NCBI GenBank assembly: GCA_002483285.1
Contig: DLHP01000019.1
Location: 62,001-126,000, forward strand
DNA: 64,000 nucleotides
From: Flavobacterium sp. UBA7665
Lineage (GTDB): Bacteria; Bacteroidota; Bacteroidia; Flavobacteriales; Flavobacteriaceae
Direction: 5' to 3'
A program made the translations under genes and the position numbers. Shown here piece after piece: positions 6,178-15,295 of this stretch (the first letter of the stretch is position 1; every line of letters starts with the position of its first letter). A model generated the notes under the pieces. It ran no database searches and had not been told where the DNA came from. It was given only the letters and a program-made list of their open reading frames with translations.

Positions 6178-8634
6178 ATGGATCATACAAAGTATTGTTT
6201 CCATTGTGGATTGGATATCGCACCAGAGGAGTTGATCGTTTTTAGCGATAAAAATTTCTGTTGTAATGGTTGCAAAACCGTTTTTGAAATATTCTCCCAG
6301 AATGGATTGGAATCGTACTACGATTTAGAAAATTCACCCGGTGCCACGCCATTGTCAAACAGCAACAAGTACGATTTTTTAGACAACGAGAAAATCGTCC
6401 AGCGTTTGCTGCAATTTGATGAGGGCAACACCCAGATCGTACAGTTGAATATCCCGCACATCCATTGCAGTTCGTGCATCTGGATTCTTGAAAACCTTAG
6501 GAAACTCCGGCCCGAGATTTCATCCTCGCAGGTCAACTTCCATGAAAAAACGGTACGCATCACTTTCAATTCGCAGACCATAAGCCTTAAGGAATTGGTT
6601 TGCCTTTTGGGTGCCATCGGTTACGAACCCTATATTTCGCTAGACGATTATGACTCCGGGAAAAAGTCAGAAGATAAAACCCTAACCTATAAGTTGGGTG
6701 TGGCGTTTTTCTGTTTTGGCAACATCATGCTGTTGTCGTTCCCCGAATATTTTGAGATGAAGGAATATTGGCTCGACCAATACCGTGGTTTTTTCAGGCT
6801 ATTGATTTTTGCACTGTCGCTACCGAGTTTCTTCTATTCGGCCAGTGGCTATTATGTCGCGGCCTATAAAAGCATCCAATCGCGCATGCTCAATATAGAA
6901 ATCCCGATAGCGTTGGGCATCGTCATTATGTTTGTGAGAAGTGTGGTCGACATCACTTTTGATTACGGCCCCGGTTTTTTTGACAGCCTCACCGGACTCA
7001 TCTTTTTTATGTTGCTCGGCAAGATGTTCCAGATCAAAACCTATAGTTTTTTGAGTTTTGAGCGCGACTATAAATCGTATTTCCCAATTGCCGTCACGCG
7101 GATTACCGACGCTGGCGAAGAAAACATCCCCATTTACGAAATCAATCCCGGCGACAAATTGCTCATCAGGAACCAGGAACTCATTCCCGCTGACGGCATC
7201 CTCGTATCGGCCAATGCCGCCATAGACTACAGCTTTGTCACTGGCGAATCGGTACCGGTGATGAAACAATGTGGCGACCGTATTTATGCCGGCGGCAGGC
7301 TCAACGGCGCACTTATCGAGATGGGCGTTTTGCAATCGGTGTCGCAGAGTTACCTCACCCAATTGTGGAGCAATGAAGTGTTTGAAAAGAAAGCCAAAAG
7401 GCAGTTCCAGTCTATTACCGATAAGGTCAGCCATTATTTTACCCCGGCGCTCCTGGTACTTGCATTTGCAGGCTTTGGCTATTGGATTTTCAGAAATACC
7501 GACACCGCGTTTAATGTATTCACTGCCGTGCTCATCGTGGCCTGCCCTTGTGCGTTGGCGTTGACGGCGCCTTTTACGCTGGGCAATATGTTGCGCATTT
7601 ACGGCCGAGCCAAGTTTTACATCAAGAATGCCACGGTGATCGAGCAGTTGGCCAAGGTAGACACGGTGGTTTTCGATAAGACCGGAACCATCACTTCAGG
7701 GAAACTATCAGCCATTACTTATGAGGGCAGTTACTTATCGGATAATAAATTGGGTTGGATTAAGAATATCGTACGCGCGTCTAACCATCCATTGAGCCGT
7801 ATGTTGTATGACTTCCTGCCCGAAGCGAAAAACCTGGTGGTCGATCAGTTTGAAGAAATTGCAGGTTATGGTATAGATGCCCGCGTTGACGGAAATACAA
7901 TCCGTATCGGGTCTGCGGGTTTTGTAGGTGCAAAGGCCGATGCTTCATTGACGCAAACGGTGATTTACATCAGCATCAATGGCATTGTACTGGGCAAATA
8001 CATTTTCCACAATCAATACCGAGAAGGGCTTGCCGAATTGTTTTCGACACTTCATAAAAAATATGACATCCGCGTATTGTCTGGAGACAACGAAGGCGAA
8101 CGCGCGGTACTCGAAACCTTGCTGCCCAAAGACACGATTATGGTCTTCAACCAGAAACCACAACAAAAGCTCGACTATATCAAACTGTTGCAACTCGAAG
8201 GCAAGCGCGTGATGATGGTGGGCGACGGGCTCAACGATGCGGGTGCGCTCGCGCAAAGCGATGTGGGAATTGCCATTTCTGAGAATGTAAACGTCTTTTC
8301 TCCGGCTTGTGATGCCATCCTCGATGCTTCGCAATTCAGCAGGCTGGGTGAGTTGCTGGCACTTTCTAAAAAAGCGATGCTTACCATCAAGTGGAGTTTT
8401 GGGCTGTCGTTGCTCTACAACGTAGTGGGATTGACCTTTGCTCTTACGGGTAATCTAATGCCGCTCGTGGCCGCGATTATCATGCCGCTGAGTACCATCA
8501 CCATTGTCAGTTTTGTCACACTAATGAGTAATTTCTACGGGCGCCGGATCAAGCAGGCTGCAAATGTTGTAAAGTATGATAAATATCATGGTTTAGGCCA
8601 ACCCCGCAAAGTAATTTTGAATACACAAATTTAA
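6178..8634 (+). CDS. ccoI: Copper-transporting P-type ATPase for cbb3 oxidase assembly
   Basis: The 818-residue P1B-type ATPase delivers copper across the inner membrane for cbb3 oxidase (CcoI/FixI role). The N-terminus has a Cys-rich metal-binding module (CFHCGLDI and FCCNGC), then an HMA domain with HCSSCIWI near residue 95. Membrane helices, the CPC metal site (C456-P-C458), the phosphorylation motif DKTG (D500) and the hinge GDGLND (from 682) follow. The six-Cys N-terminal module is typical of Bacteroidota CcoI. It is the first gene of the cco cluster, with its own FNR-type promoter; the last codons also contain the box for the ccoS promoter. Confidence 0.95.
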   Translation: MDHTKYCFHCGLDIAPEELIVFSDKNFCCNGCKTVFEIFSQNGLESYYDLENSPGATPLSNSNKYDFLDNEKIVQRLLQFDEGNTQIVQLNIPHIHCSSCIWILENLRKLRPEISSSQVNFHEKTVRITFNSQTISLKELVCLLGAIGYEPYISLDDYDSGKKSEDKTLTYKLGVAFFCFGNIMLLSFPEYFEMKEYWLDQYRGFFRLLIFALSLPSFFYSASGYYVAAYKSIQSRMLNIEIPIALGIVIMFVRSVVDITFDYGPGFFDSLTGLIFFMLLGKMFQIKTYSFLSFERDYKSYFPIAVTRITDAGEENIPIYEINPGDKLLIRNQELIPADGILVSANAAIDYSFVTGESVPVMKQCGDRIYAGGRLNGALIEMGVLQSVSQSYLTQLWSNEVFEKKAKRQFQSITDKVSHYFTPALLVLAFAGFGYWIFRNTDTAFNVFTAVLIVACPCALALTAPFTLGNMLRIYGRAKFYIKNATVIEQLAKVDTVVFDKTGTITSGKLSAITYEGSYLSDNKLGWIKNIVRASNHPLSRMLYDFLPEAKNLVVDQFEEIAGYGIDARVDGNTIRIGSAGFVGAKADASLTQTVIYISINGIVLGKYIFHNQYREGLAELFSTLHKKYDIRVLSGDNEGERAVLETLLPKDTIMVFNQKPQQKLDYIKLLQLEGKRVMMVGDGLNDAGALAQSDVGIAISENVNVFSPACDAILDASQFSRLGELLALSKKAMLTIKWSFGLSLLYNVVGLTFALTGNLMPLVAAIIMPLSTITIVSFVTLMSNFYGRRIKQAANVVKYDKYHGLGQPRKVILNTQI
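8577..8619 (+). promoter_or_regulatory. FNR/CRP-type promoter of ccoS-ccoNO, inside the 3' end of ccoI
   Basis: TGATAAATATCA (8577-8588) is followed after exactly 23 bp by TAATTTTG (8612-8619), a perfect TAnnTTTG, 19 nt before the ccoS ATG. The whole promoter is embedded in the last 20 codons of ccoI. This lets the oxidase subunits be transcribed more strongly than the copper pump. Confidence 0.8.
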
Positions 8635-8637
8635 GGT

Positions 8638-8829
8638 ATGAGTGTCATTTATCTATTAATCTCCATCAGCATCATTGTAGCGATTTGTTTCTTCATCGCC
8701 TTCATTAGGGCGGTTAAGACTGGCCAGTATGAGGACGATTATACGCCATCGGTACGCATGCTTTTTGATGACGAACTAACAAAAACTCCAGATAAACAAT
8801 TACAAACCCAAGCAAAAAAACAGATTTAA
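8638..8829 (+). CDS. ccoS: cbb3 oxidase assembly protein CcoS
   Basis: This is a 63-residue, single-pass membrane protein (MSVIYLLISISIIVAICFFIAFIRAVKTGQY) with a short polar tail carrying the family's D/E-rich motif (YEDDYTPSVRMLFDDE). CcoS is needed for cofactor insertion into the catalytic subunit of cbb3 oxidases. It sits between ccoI and ccoNO (3-nt and 2-nt gaps), the usual Bacteroidota order. Confidence 0.92.
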   Translation: MSVIYLLISISIIVAICFFIAFIRAVKTGQYEDDYTPSVRMLFDDELTKTPDKQLQTQAKKQI

Positions 8830-8831
8830 TT

Positions 8832-11021
8832 ATGGAAATGCAACAGTTTTATTATGACAACAAAATTGTAAAAAAGTTCCTTTACGCCACAATCGTTTTT
8901 GGTGTAATAGGGATGACCGTCGGGCTATTGCTGGCGTTCTTTTTTCTATTCCCAAACCTTACCGATGGTATTTCGTTCCTGAGTTTCGGGCGCTTAAGGC
9001 CGTTGCACACCAACGCGGTCATTTTTGCATTCGTAGGGAACGCCATGTTCGCCGGGGTGTATTATTCGCTGCAACGCTTGCTCAAGGCACGTATGTTCAG
9101 CGACTTTTTGAGCAATGTACACTTTTGGGGCTGGCAACTCATCATCCTCGCGGCAGCGGTAACCTTGCCGTTGGGGTATTCTACCTCTAAAGAATATGCC
9201 GAGCTCGAATGGCCTATTGATATTGCCATCGCCTTGATTTGGGTGGTTTTCGGAATCAACATGATCGGGACCATCTTGCGCAGGCGCGAACGCCATTTGT
9301 ATGTGGCCATTTGGTTTTACATTGCCACTTTTGTGACGGTTGCCGTATTGCATATCTTCAACAGTTTAGAATTGCCGGTATCGGCGCTCAAAAGTTACTC
9401 GGTATACGCTGGGGTTCAGGACGCGCTGGTACAATGGTGGTATGGGCACAACGCCGTGGCGTTTTTCCTTACCACGCCGTTCCTCGGGCTCATGTATTAC
9501 TTCGTACCTAAGGCAGCCAACCGTCCCGTGTATTCTTACCGTTTGTCTATCGTACACTTTTGGTCGTTGATCTTTATCTATATCTGGGCCGGGCCACACC
9601 ACCTTTTGTATTCGGCTTTACCAAACTGGGCGCAAAACCTTGGCGTAGTATTTTCGATCATGTTGATTGCTCCGTCTTGGGGTGGTATGATTAACGGATT
9701 GCTTACCTTAAGGGGTGTTTGGGACAAAGTGCGTGAAGAACCTGTCTTGAAATTCTTCGTCGTTGCGATTACCGGTTACGGTATGGCCACACTCGAAGGC
9801 CCGATGTTGTCGCTTAAAAGTTTCAACGCCGTAGCGCACTTTACCGACTGGATTATTGCCCACGTACACGTTGGCGCAATGGCCTGGAACGGATTCTTGG
9901 CATTCGGTATGATTTATTGGTTGATTCCCCGTATGACCAAAGGACCTTTGTTTTCTACAAAATTGGCGCACGTCCATTTCTGGATTGGTACCTTGGGAAT
10001 CATCATCTATACGCTTCCGATGTATGTTGCCGGATTCACGCAGGCTTCTATGTGGAAACAATTCAACCCAGACGGAACCCTGACTTACGGAAACTTCCTT
10101 GAAACTGTTCAGCAAATTATTCCAATGTATTGGATGCGTGCTATTGGTGGAACCATGTACATCATCGGTATGTTCATCTTGGTGTACAACATCATCCGTA
10201 CGGTTAGGGCCAATGCTGCTATCGCTGATGAAGCCGCCGAAGCACCTGCCCTGGAGCCATTAACCACTGGCCGAATCAAAGGCGAGAAATTCCACCCTTG
10301 GCTCGAAAGACGTCCAATCCAATTGACGATTTTAGCTACGGTTGCCATCCTTATTGGAGGGATTATACAAATTGTTCCAACTATCATGGTCAAATCGAAT
10401 ATCCCAACCATTGCGAGCGTAAAACCTTATACACCGCTTGAACTCGAAGGCCGCGATTTATACATCCGTGAAGGTTGTGTGGGCTGCCACTCGCAAATGG
10501 TACGTCCGTTTAGAAGTGAGGTAGAACGTTACGGGCCGCAAGCCAAAGCCGGAGAATTCGTTTACGACCACCCATTCCTTTGGGGATCTAAAAGAACCGG
10601 TCCCGATTTGCTTCGCGTAGGCGGAAAATACAACGACAACTGGCATTTCAACCATATGTGGGATCCGCAATCAACTTCTGCAGGATCAATCATGCCGGGT
10701 TACAAATGGCTGTTCGACAACAAGGCACTCGATATTTCTAACATCGCCGGTAAAATGAAAGCCATGCAAACCCTCGGCGTTCCTTATACCGACGCCGATA
10801 TCGCCAACGCCAACGCTGCGATTGCCGAACAAGCCAGGAAAATAGAAGCCAACCTGCATACCGATCCTGACTATGTAAAAAGTTATGACGAAAGCAAGCA
10901 GAAAGCTGCTGCCAAAGGCGAGGCATTTGTACCGATGGAACAACGCGAAATCGTAGCGATGATTGCCTATATCCAAAGGCTGGGAACCGATATTAAAGTG
11001 AAAGACAACCAAAAAAACTAA
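8832..11021 (+). CDS. ccoN: Fused cbb3 cytochrome c oxidase subunits I and II (CcoN-CcoO)
   Basis: The 729-residue protein joins the haem-copper catalytic subunit CcoN (about 1-470, many membrane helices with conserved His such as HTNAVIFAF, VQWWYGHNAVAFF, HHLLYSALP, HAHVGAMAWNG-type segments) to the membrane-anchored mono-haem cytochrome c CcoO (about 495-729). The CcoO part carries the haem motif CVGCH followed by SQMVRPFRSEVERYG. The complex reduces oxygen with high affinity and pumps protons. The fusion is common in Bacteroidota, so it is not an assembly error. Expression is probably driven by the FNR-type promoter just upstream of ccoS. Confidence 0.95.
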   Translation: MEMQQFYYDNKIVKKFLYATIVFGVIGMTVGLLLAFFFLFPNLTDGISFLSFGRLRPLHTNAVIFAFVGNAMFAGVYYSLQRLLKARMFSDFLSNVHFWGWQLIILAAAVTLPLGYSTSKEYAELEWPIDIAIALIWVVFGINMIGTILRRRERHLYVAIWFYIATFVTVAVLHIFNSLELPVSALKSYSVYAGVQDALVQWWYGHNAVAFFLTTPFLGLMYYFVPKAANRPVYSYRLSIVHFWSLIFIYIWAGPHHLLYSALPNWAQNLGVVFSIMLIAPSWGGMINGLLTLRGVWDKVREEPVLKFFVVAITGYGMATLEGPMLSLKSFNAVAHFTDWIIAHVHVGAMAWNGFLAFGMIYWLIPRMTKGPLFSTKLAHVHFWIGTLGIIIYTLPMYVAGFTQASMWKQFNPDGTLTYGNFLETVQQIIPMYWMRAIGGTMYIIGMFILVYNIIRTVRANAAIADEAAEAPALEPLTTGRIKGEKFHPWLERRPIQLTILATVAILIGGIIQIVPTIMVKSNIPTIASVKPYTPLELEGRDLYIREGCVGCHSQMVRPFRSEVERYGPQAKAGEFVYDHPFLWGSKRTGPDLLRVGGKYNDNWHFNHMWDPQSTSAGSIMPGYKWLFDNKALDISNIAGKMKAMQTLGVPYTDADIANANAAIAEQARKIEANLHTDPDYVKSYDESKQKAAAKGEAFVPMEQREIVAMIAYIQRLGTDIKVKDNQKN

Positions 11022-11024
11022 GCC

Positions 11025-11225
11025 ATGTTTGAAGCTATAAAACACAATATGGAGACCATTGCAGGAGTTGCAATCTATCCGATCGTCTCATTGCTGATAT
11101 TCTTCTTTTTCTTCGTGGGACTTGCCTACTGGGTTTTCTCATACAAAAGAGAAAAAATCATGGAGCTTAGCAATTTGCCATTAAACGACAACCAAAACGA
11201 TCACCCTTTAAATTCTGAAAAATGA
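11025..11225 (+). CDS. Small cbb3 subunit, CcoQ-like
   Basis: The 66-residue protein has one membrane helix (AIYPIVSLLIFFFFFVGLAYWVFSYKREKI) and a polar tail. Size, topology and position between ccoNO and ccoP fit the CcoQ/FixQ subunit, which stabilises the complex. Sequence identity within this family is low, so the name rests mainly on context. The end overlaps the ccoP start by 4 nt (ATGA). Confidence 0.8.
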   Translation: MFEAIKHNMETIAGVAIYPIVSLLIFFFFFVGLAYWVFSYKREKIMELSNLPLNDNQNDHPLNSEK

Positions 11226-12169
11226 AAAAGTTCTTTCCTGCCTGGGTACGGGTACCATTAATTTTCTTTTCCGTTTTTGCGGCTATGGAGTATTTTACCG
11301 ATTCTGGCGACCGTCCGGCGTTTATAAAATTCCCGATGATCTCGGTGTTCCTATTCGTATTCCTGTTCCTGCTGATTGCCATAGAAATCGTGGCCAGCGC
11401 CGTAGATAATGTGATGTATCAATTGCTCAGCGACGAGCAAAAGAAGCAATTGGCAGAAGTGTCCTCAATAGACATCAGCCTTACCGATTCTCCGGCTTAC
11501 AAAAAAATAATGAAATGGCTCACCAAATCTGAGCCCGTAGAAAATAATGAATTCCTGTTGCTCGACCACAATTACGACGGCATCAAGGAGCTTGACAACA
11601 AATTACCGCCCTGGTGGTTGTACCTCTTCTATGGCTGTATCATTTTTGGAGCGATTTACCTGGTTCGTTACGAAATCATGGGTGGCGACAACCAAGAGAT
11701 GGAGCTCAAGAAAGAAATGGCACTTGCCAAAGAAGAAGTGGCCAAATACATGCTCACCGCGCCAGACCGTATGGACGAAAGCAAAGTGACCAAACTTACC
11801 GAATCGGGCGATTTGGCCGCAGGTAAAGAGATATTCAACAATGTGTGTGCGGCCTGTCACCGTGCAGACGGCGGCGGCCAGATTGGCCCGAACCTTACAG
11901 ACGATCATTGGATTTTTGGCGGCGACATCAAAAACCTGTTCCACACCATTTCAAACGGTGGCCGGGACGGGAAAGGGATGGTCGCCTGGAAAGCTACCCT
12001 GAAACCGACACAGATTCAACAGGTTGCGAGCTACATCTTGTCGCTTCAGGGCAGCAATCCTAAAGATGCCAAAGCACCCGAAGGCGACCTCTGGACCGAT
12101 CCCGCAGCAGCAAAAACAGTAGCAGTAGCCGACCCCAATACCGCAGCGCCCGAACCTAAAAAACCGTAA
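11222..12169 (+). CDS. ccoP: cbb3 oxidase cytochrome c subunit CcoP with one visible haem site
   Basis: The 315-residue protein has two N-terminal membrane segments, a soluble linker, a third hydrophobic helix (WWLYLFYGCIIFGAIYLV) and a cytochrome c domain with one haem motif (C209-AA-C212-H213) and a likely Met ligand (GKGMVAW). The classical CcoP has two haem c groups; only one CxxCH is present here, which is the point to note. The C-terminal tail is rich in Ala, Lys and Pro. It receives electrons and passes them to CcoO/CcoN. It starts inside the end of the CcoQ-like gene. Confidence 0.92.
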   Translation: MKKFFPAWVRVPLIFFSVFAAMEYFTDSGDRPAFIKFPMISVFLFVFLFLLIAIEIVASAVDNVMYQLLSDEQKKQLAEVSSIDISLTDSPAYKKIMKWLTKSEPVENNEFLLLDHNYDGIKELDNKLPPWWLYLFYGCIIFGAIYLVRYEIMGGDNQEMELKKEMALAKEEVAKYMLTAPDRMDESKVTKLTESGDLAAGKEIFNNVCAACHRADGGGQIGPNLTDDHWIFGGDIKNLFHTISNGGRDGKGMVAWKATLKPTQIQQVASYILSLQGSNPKDAKAPEGDLWTDPAAAKTVAVADPNTAAPEPKKP

Positions 12170-12171
12170 AA

Positions 12172-13593
12172 ATGTCAACCAATACCGGAGGCGAAGCCTT
12201 CAGGGATACCATCGGCACCATAGACGATGAAGGGAAAAGGAAGTTTCTTTTCCCTAAAAAACCCAGCGGGAAATTTTACAAGTACCGCAAAATAGTAAGT
12301 TATTTTCTGTTGTTGATCCTCGTTGCGAACCCGTTCGTGAAGGTCAACGGCAACCAATTGATGCTGTTCAACGTCCTGGAACGCCGGTTCAATATCTTCG
12401 GGTTCCCGTTCTGGCCCCAGGACTTTTACATCTTTGTGCTCGCGATGATCACCATGGTGGTCTTTGTGATCCTGTTTACCGTCGTTTTTGGGCGGATATT
12501 CTGCGGATGGATTTGTCCGCAGACGATTTTCCTCGAGATGGTTTTTAGGCGCATCGAATACTGGATAGACGGTGATCGCGGCGCACAAATCAGGCTCGCC
12601 AAACAAGAATGGAACGCCGAGAAAATCCGCAAGCGCTTACTCAAATGGACCATCTTTTTCATTTTTTCGTTCCTTATCGCCAACATCTTCCTGGCCTACG
12701 TGATTGGCAGTGATGCGCTTTGGCTCATGATGGAGGACGGCCCGGTGAACCAATCGGGTAATTTTATCGCCTTGCTCATTTTTACGGGCGTGTTTTATTT
12801 TGTGTTTGCGTGGTTCCGCGAGCAGGTTTGTATCATTGCTTGCCCTTACGGAAGGTTGCAGGGCGTATTGCTCGACAACAAATCAATCAATGTAGCCTAC
12901 GATTTTGTTCGTGGCGAAAAAGAAACCGGCCGCGCCAAATTCAACAAGAAAGAAGACCGTGCCACCACCGGAAAAGGTGACTGCATCGATTGTATGCAAT
13001 GTGTGCACGTTTGTCCTACAGGGATCGACATCCGCAACGGGACGCAGCTCGAATGTACCAATTGCACAGCCTGTATTGACGAATGTGACACCATTATGAG
13101 AAGCGTAGGCTTGCCGGTGGGATTGATTCGATATGCCTCCGAAGACGAAATCGAGAAGAAAGAAAAATTCCGTTTTACGGCGCGTATGAAAGGATATACC
13201 GCTGTGCTGGGCATCCTCATCGGGATCCTAAGCGGATTGTTGTTCTTGCGCAATGACGTGGAAGCAGAAGTTTTGCGCCTGCCCGGACAGCTTTTCCAAC
13301 ATAAAGGGAAAAACATCAGCAACGTCTATACTTATAAGATTGTAAACAAGACGGTGCATGAGTTCAAGGACATCCATTTTGAATTGCTCACTTCAAAAGG
13401 TACGATTAAACCGGTAGGCAAAGCGCATTTTACAGTGCCCAAACAAGGCATTTCGCAGGGAACGCTGTTTATAGAAATCAACCAATACCTGCTCGACGGG
13501 GACAAGACCAAACTCAGGATTGGGGTTTATGACGGTAAGAACCTCATAGAAACCACCAAGACCAACTTCCTGGGACCGAGAAGTTTTAACTAA
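12172..13593 (+). CDS. ccoG: cbb3 oxidase accessory protein CcoG (ferredoxin-type, RdxA/FixG)
   Basis: This 473-residue membrane protein carries two [4Fe-4S] ferredoxin motifs (CIDCMQCVHVCPTG and CTNCTACIDECD) after several membrane helices that include the NapH/CcoG motif GWICPQTIFLEMVFRRIEYW. The C-terminus is a periplasmic Ig-like domain. CcoG reduces copper during cbb3 oxidase assembly in other bacteria. It begins 2 nt after the ccoP stop. Confidence 0.94.
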   Translation: MSTNTGGEAFRDTIGTIDDEGKRKFLFPKKPSGKFYKYRKIVSYFLLLILVANPFVKVNGNQLMLFNVLERRFNIFGFPFWPQDFYIFVLAMITMVVFVILFTVVFGRIFCGWICPQTIFLEMVFRRIEYWIDGDRGAQIRLAKQEWNAEKIRKRLLKWTIFFIFSFLIANIFLAYVIGSDALWLMMEDGPVNQSGNFIALLIFTGVFYFVFAWFREQVCIIACPYGRLQGVLLDNKSINVAYDFVRGEKETGRAKFNKKEDRATTGKGDCIDCMQCVHVCPTGIDIRNGTQLECTNCTACIDECDTIMRSVGLPVGLIRYASEDEIEKKEKFRFTARMKGYTAVLGILIGILSGLLFLRNDVEAEVLRLPGQLFQHKGKNISNVYTYKIVNKTVHEFKDIHFELLTSKGTIKPVGKAHFTVPKQGISQGTLFIEINQYLLDGDKTKLRIGVYDGKNLIETTKTNFLGPRSFN

Positions 13594-13604
13594 AAAAAGA
13601 AATC

Positions 13605-14054
13605 ATGAAAATCAATTGGGGAACTTCGATCGTCATTGCCTTTGTATTATTTATGTCTTTCATCTTTTATTTCATCATAAGGGTGCAAAGCGATTCCAAA
13701 TACCATAACGAATTGGTGGTAGAGGAATATTACAAACACGATGCGCATTACAGTGACGAATATGCAAAGGTGCAAAACGCGCAGGATTTGAAAGAAAAAC
13801 CTTTAATCTCTAACACGACAGAAGGGGTGAGCATTCTGTTCCCTAACACATTCAATCCCCAGAAAATTAAAGGCAAAGTGTCCCTTTACCGGCCGTCTGC
13901 AAAGAAGATGGATTTTGAGCGTCCCGTTCAATTATCCGGATCCACACTGCTCATACCTAAAAGTGAATTTGTGGGCGGCAATTGGGACATGACCCTTTCG
14001 TGGGAATACGAAGGAAAGTCCTATATCATGAAAGACAAGTTATACATCAACTGA
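13605..14054 (+). CDS. fixH: FixH-family protein
   Basis: The 149-residue protein has an N-terminal membrane anchor (IVIAFVLFMSFIFYFIIRV) and a periplasmic beta domain (SILFPNTFNPQKIKGKVSLYRPS, GGNWDMTLSWEYEGKSYIM) matching the FixH/CcoH family, an early assembly factor of cbb3 oxidase. It is 11 nt from ccoG, and its stop codon TGA overlaps the next ATG by 1 nt, so translation of the two is coupled. Confidence 0.88.
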   Translation: MKINWGTSIVIAFVLFMSFIFYFIIRVQSDSKYHNELVVEEYYKHDAHYSDEYAKVQNAQDLKEKPLISNTTEGVSILFPNTFNPQKIKGKVSLYRPSAKKMDFERPVQLSGSTLLIPKSEFVGGNWDMTLSWEYEGKSYIMKDKLYIN

Positions 14055-14755
14055 TGCTGTATTCGGCTATTTTTTTGGGACTCATCAGCAGCCTGCATTG
14101 CATTGGCATGTGCGGGCCTATTGCGATGATGTTGCCCGTTGCCCGCAACAATCCCAAAAAGAAAGCCTTACAATTACTCACTTACCACGCCGGACGCATC
14201 GGCTCTTATGCCGCGATTGGGCTGCTTTTTGGATGGATTGGGCAAGGGCTTTACCTCGCCGGAGTCCAGCAGCGACTCTCTATTTTCGCCGGCCTTCTAA
14301 TGATTACCATTACATTAGTCCCCGAAAGTACTTTTGCCAAATACAATTTTTCACGACCCATATACAAGGCGGTTTCGGCTTTAAAATCCAAACTCGGCAG
14401 CCAGTTTAAAAAGCAGTCTTTTCAGGGCATATTTACCATCGGGCTGCTCAATGGGCTATTGCCTTGCGGAATGGTCTATGCGGCACTTTTTGGCGCGCTT
14501 GCCATGCAACACGTTGCCTTGGGCAGTTTGTATATGGCGCTTTTTGGGATTGGGACCATCCCACTCATGAGCAGTGTGGCCTACGTACAGCAATTCCTTA
14601 CGCAACCCGTGCGCAATAAAATCCAGAAAGTCATCCCGTACGCCATGACGTTGATCGGCGTGCTGTTTGTCTTGCGTGGCCTCGGTTTGGGGATTCCGTA
14701 TATTTCCCCATCAGAAACGGCGTTGTTCGTCAAAGCGACTCCAATCTGCCATTAA
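14054..14755 (+). CDS. Sulfite-exporter TauE-like membrane protein of the cbb3 locus (CcoH2/DsbD-like)
   Basis: The 233-residue protein has about six membrane helices and two signature segments, SSLHCIGMCGPIAMM near the N-terminus and GLLPCGMVYAALFGAL in the middle. These define the urease-accessory/TauE-like family usually found last in Bacteroidota cco clusters. The paired Cys suggest copper or redox handling during oxidase assembly (inference). The ATG at 14054 overlaps the fixH stop; an upstream in-frame extension would run deep into fixH and is rejected. Confidence 0.85.
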   Translation: MLYSAIFLGLISSLHCIGMCGPIAMMLPVARNNPKKKALQLLTYHAGRIGSYAAIGLLFGWIGQGLYLAGVQQRLSIFAGLLMITITLVPESTFAKYNFSRPIYKAVSALKSKLGSQFKKQSFQGIFTIGLLNGLLPCGMVYAALFGALAMQHVALGSLYMALFGIGTIPLMSSVAYVQQFLTQPVRNKIQKVIPYAMTLIGVLFVLRGLGLGIPYISPSETALFVKATPICH

Positions 14756-14788
14756 ATCCCTGTGTTTATAGTACTTCACAACAGTTAC

Positions 14789-14847
14789 TCTTAAGGCAAT
14801 CTTAAGGGTTTGACTACAATAGTAGCGAGGTAAAAGCGTTAAATTTC
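14789..14847 (+). promoter_or_regulatory. 11-bp-spaced direct repeats and -7-like element before the thioredoxin-apbE operon
   Basis: TCTTAAGG occurs twice, at 14789-14796 and 14800-14807, exactly one helical turn (11 bp) apart. That is how OmpR/PhoB-type response regulators usually bind. TAAATTTC at 14840-14847 is a 7/8 match to the -7 element, 16 nt before the ATG at 14864. The regulator is not in this window. Confidence 0.5.
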
Positions 14848-14863
14848 ACAAACCTTTTAATCT

Positions 14864-15295
14864 ATGAAACTCTTCATCGCCTTTATCCTTTTGGCCTTGC
14901 CCATTCAATGGGAACCCAATTTTGAAAATGCCAAGAAAACGGCCAAAGAAAAGCACGAACTCATCCTGCTTAATTTTTCGGGATCGGATTGGTGCGGACC
15001 GTGTATCTTGTTTCGCCGTGACTATCTCGAGAACGAGGCATTCGGCCAAATGGCCGCAGACAACCTCGTTTTGGTCAATGCCGATTTTCCACGCAAGAAA
15101 AAAAACACCGGTAGCCCGGAAGTTGTAGCGCGCAACAAAGCGCTTGCCGAAATCTACAACAAGGAAGGCAGTTTCCCACTTACCTTATTGCTCGACGCCG
15201 ACGGCAAAGTAATCAAAACCTGGCACGGCAAACCCGATGCACCGGTAGCCCAATGGACCGCCGAAATCAAAGCCATCTGCGATGCCAGAAAGTAA
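14864..15295 (+). CDS. Periplasmic thioredoxin-fold protein
   Basis: The 143-residue protein has a short signal peptide (MKLFIAFILLALPIQW) and a thioredoxin fold with the active site WCGPC (C44, C47), then GSFPLTLLLDADGKVIKTWHG, with the cis-Pro region intact. This is the DUF255/thioredoxin_7-like type. As the first gene of an apbE-DUF4266-DUF3570 operon it probably supplies reductant, or keeps a partner's cysteines reduced, outside the cytoplasm. Its last 14 nt overlap the apbE start. Confidence 0.85.
   Translation: MKLFIAFILLALPIQWEPNFENAKKTAKEKHELILLNFSGSDWCGPCILFRRDYLENEAFGQMAADNLVLVNADFPRKKKNTGSPEVVARNKALAEIYNKEGSFPLTLLLDADGKVIKTWHGKPDAPVAQWTAEIKAICDARK

Noticed and set aside
6820..7434. 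A 204-codon antisense frame within ccoI
   Set aside because: The plus strand encodes conserved P-type ATPase motifs throughout; the antisense product has no family resemblance or promoter.
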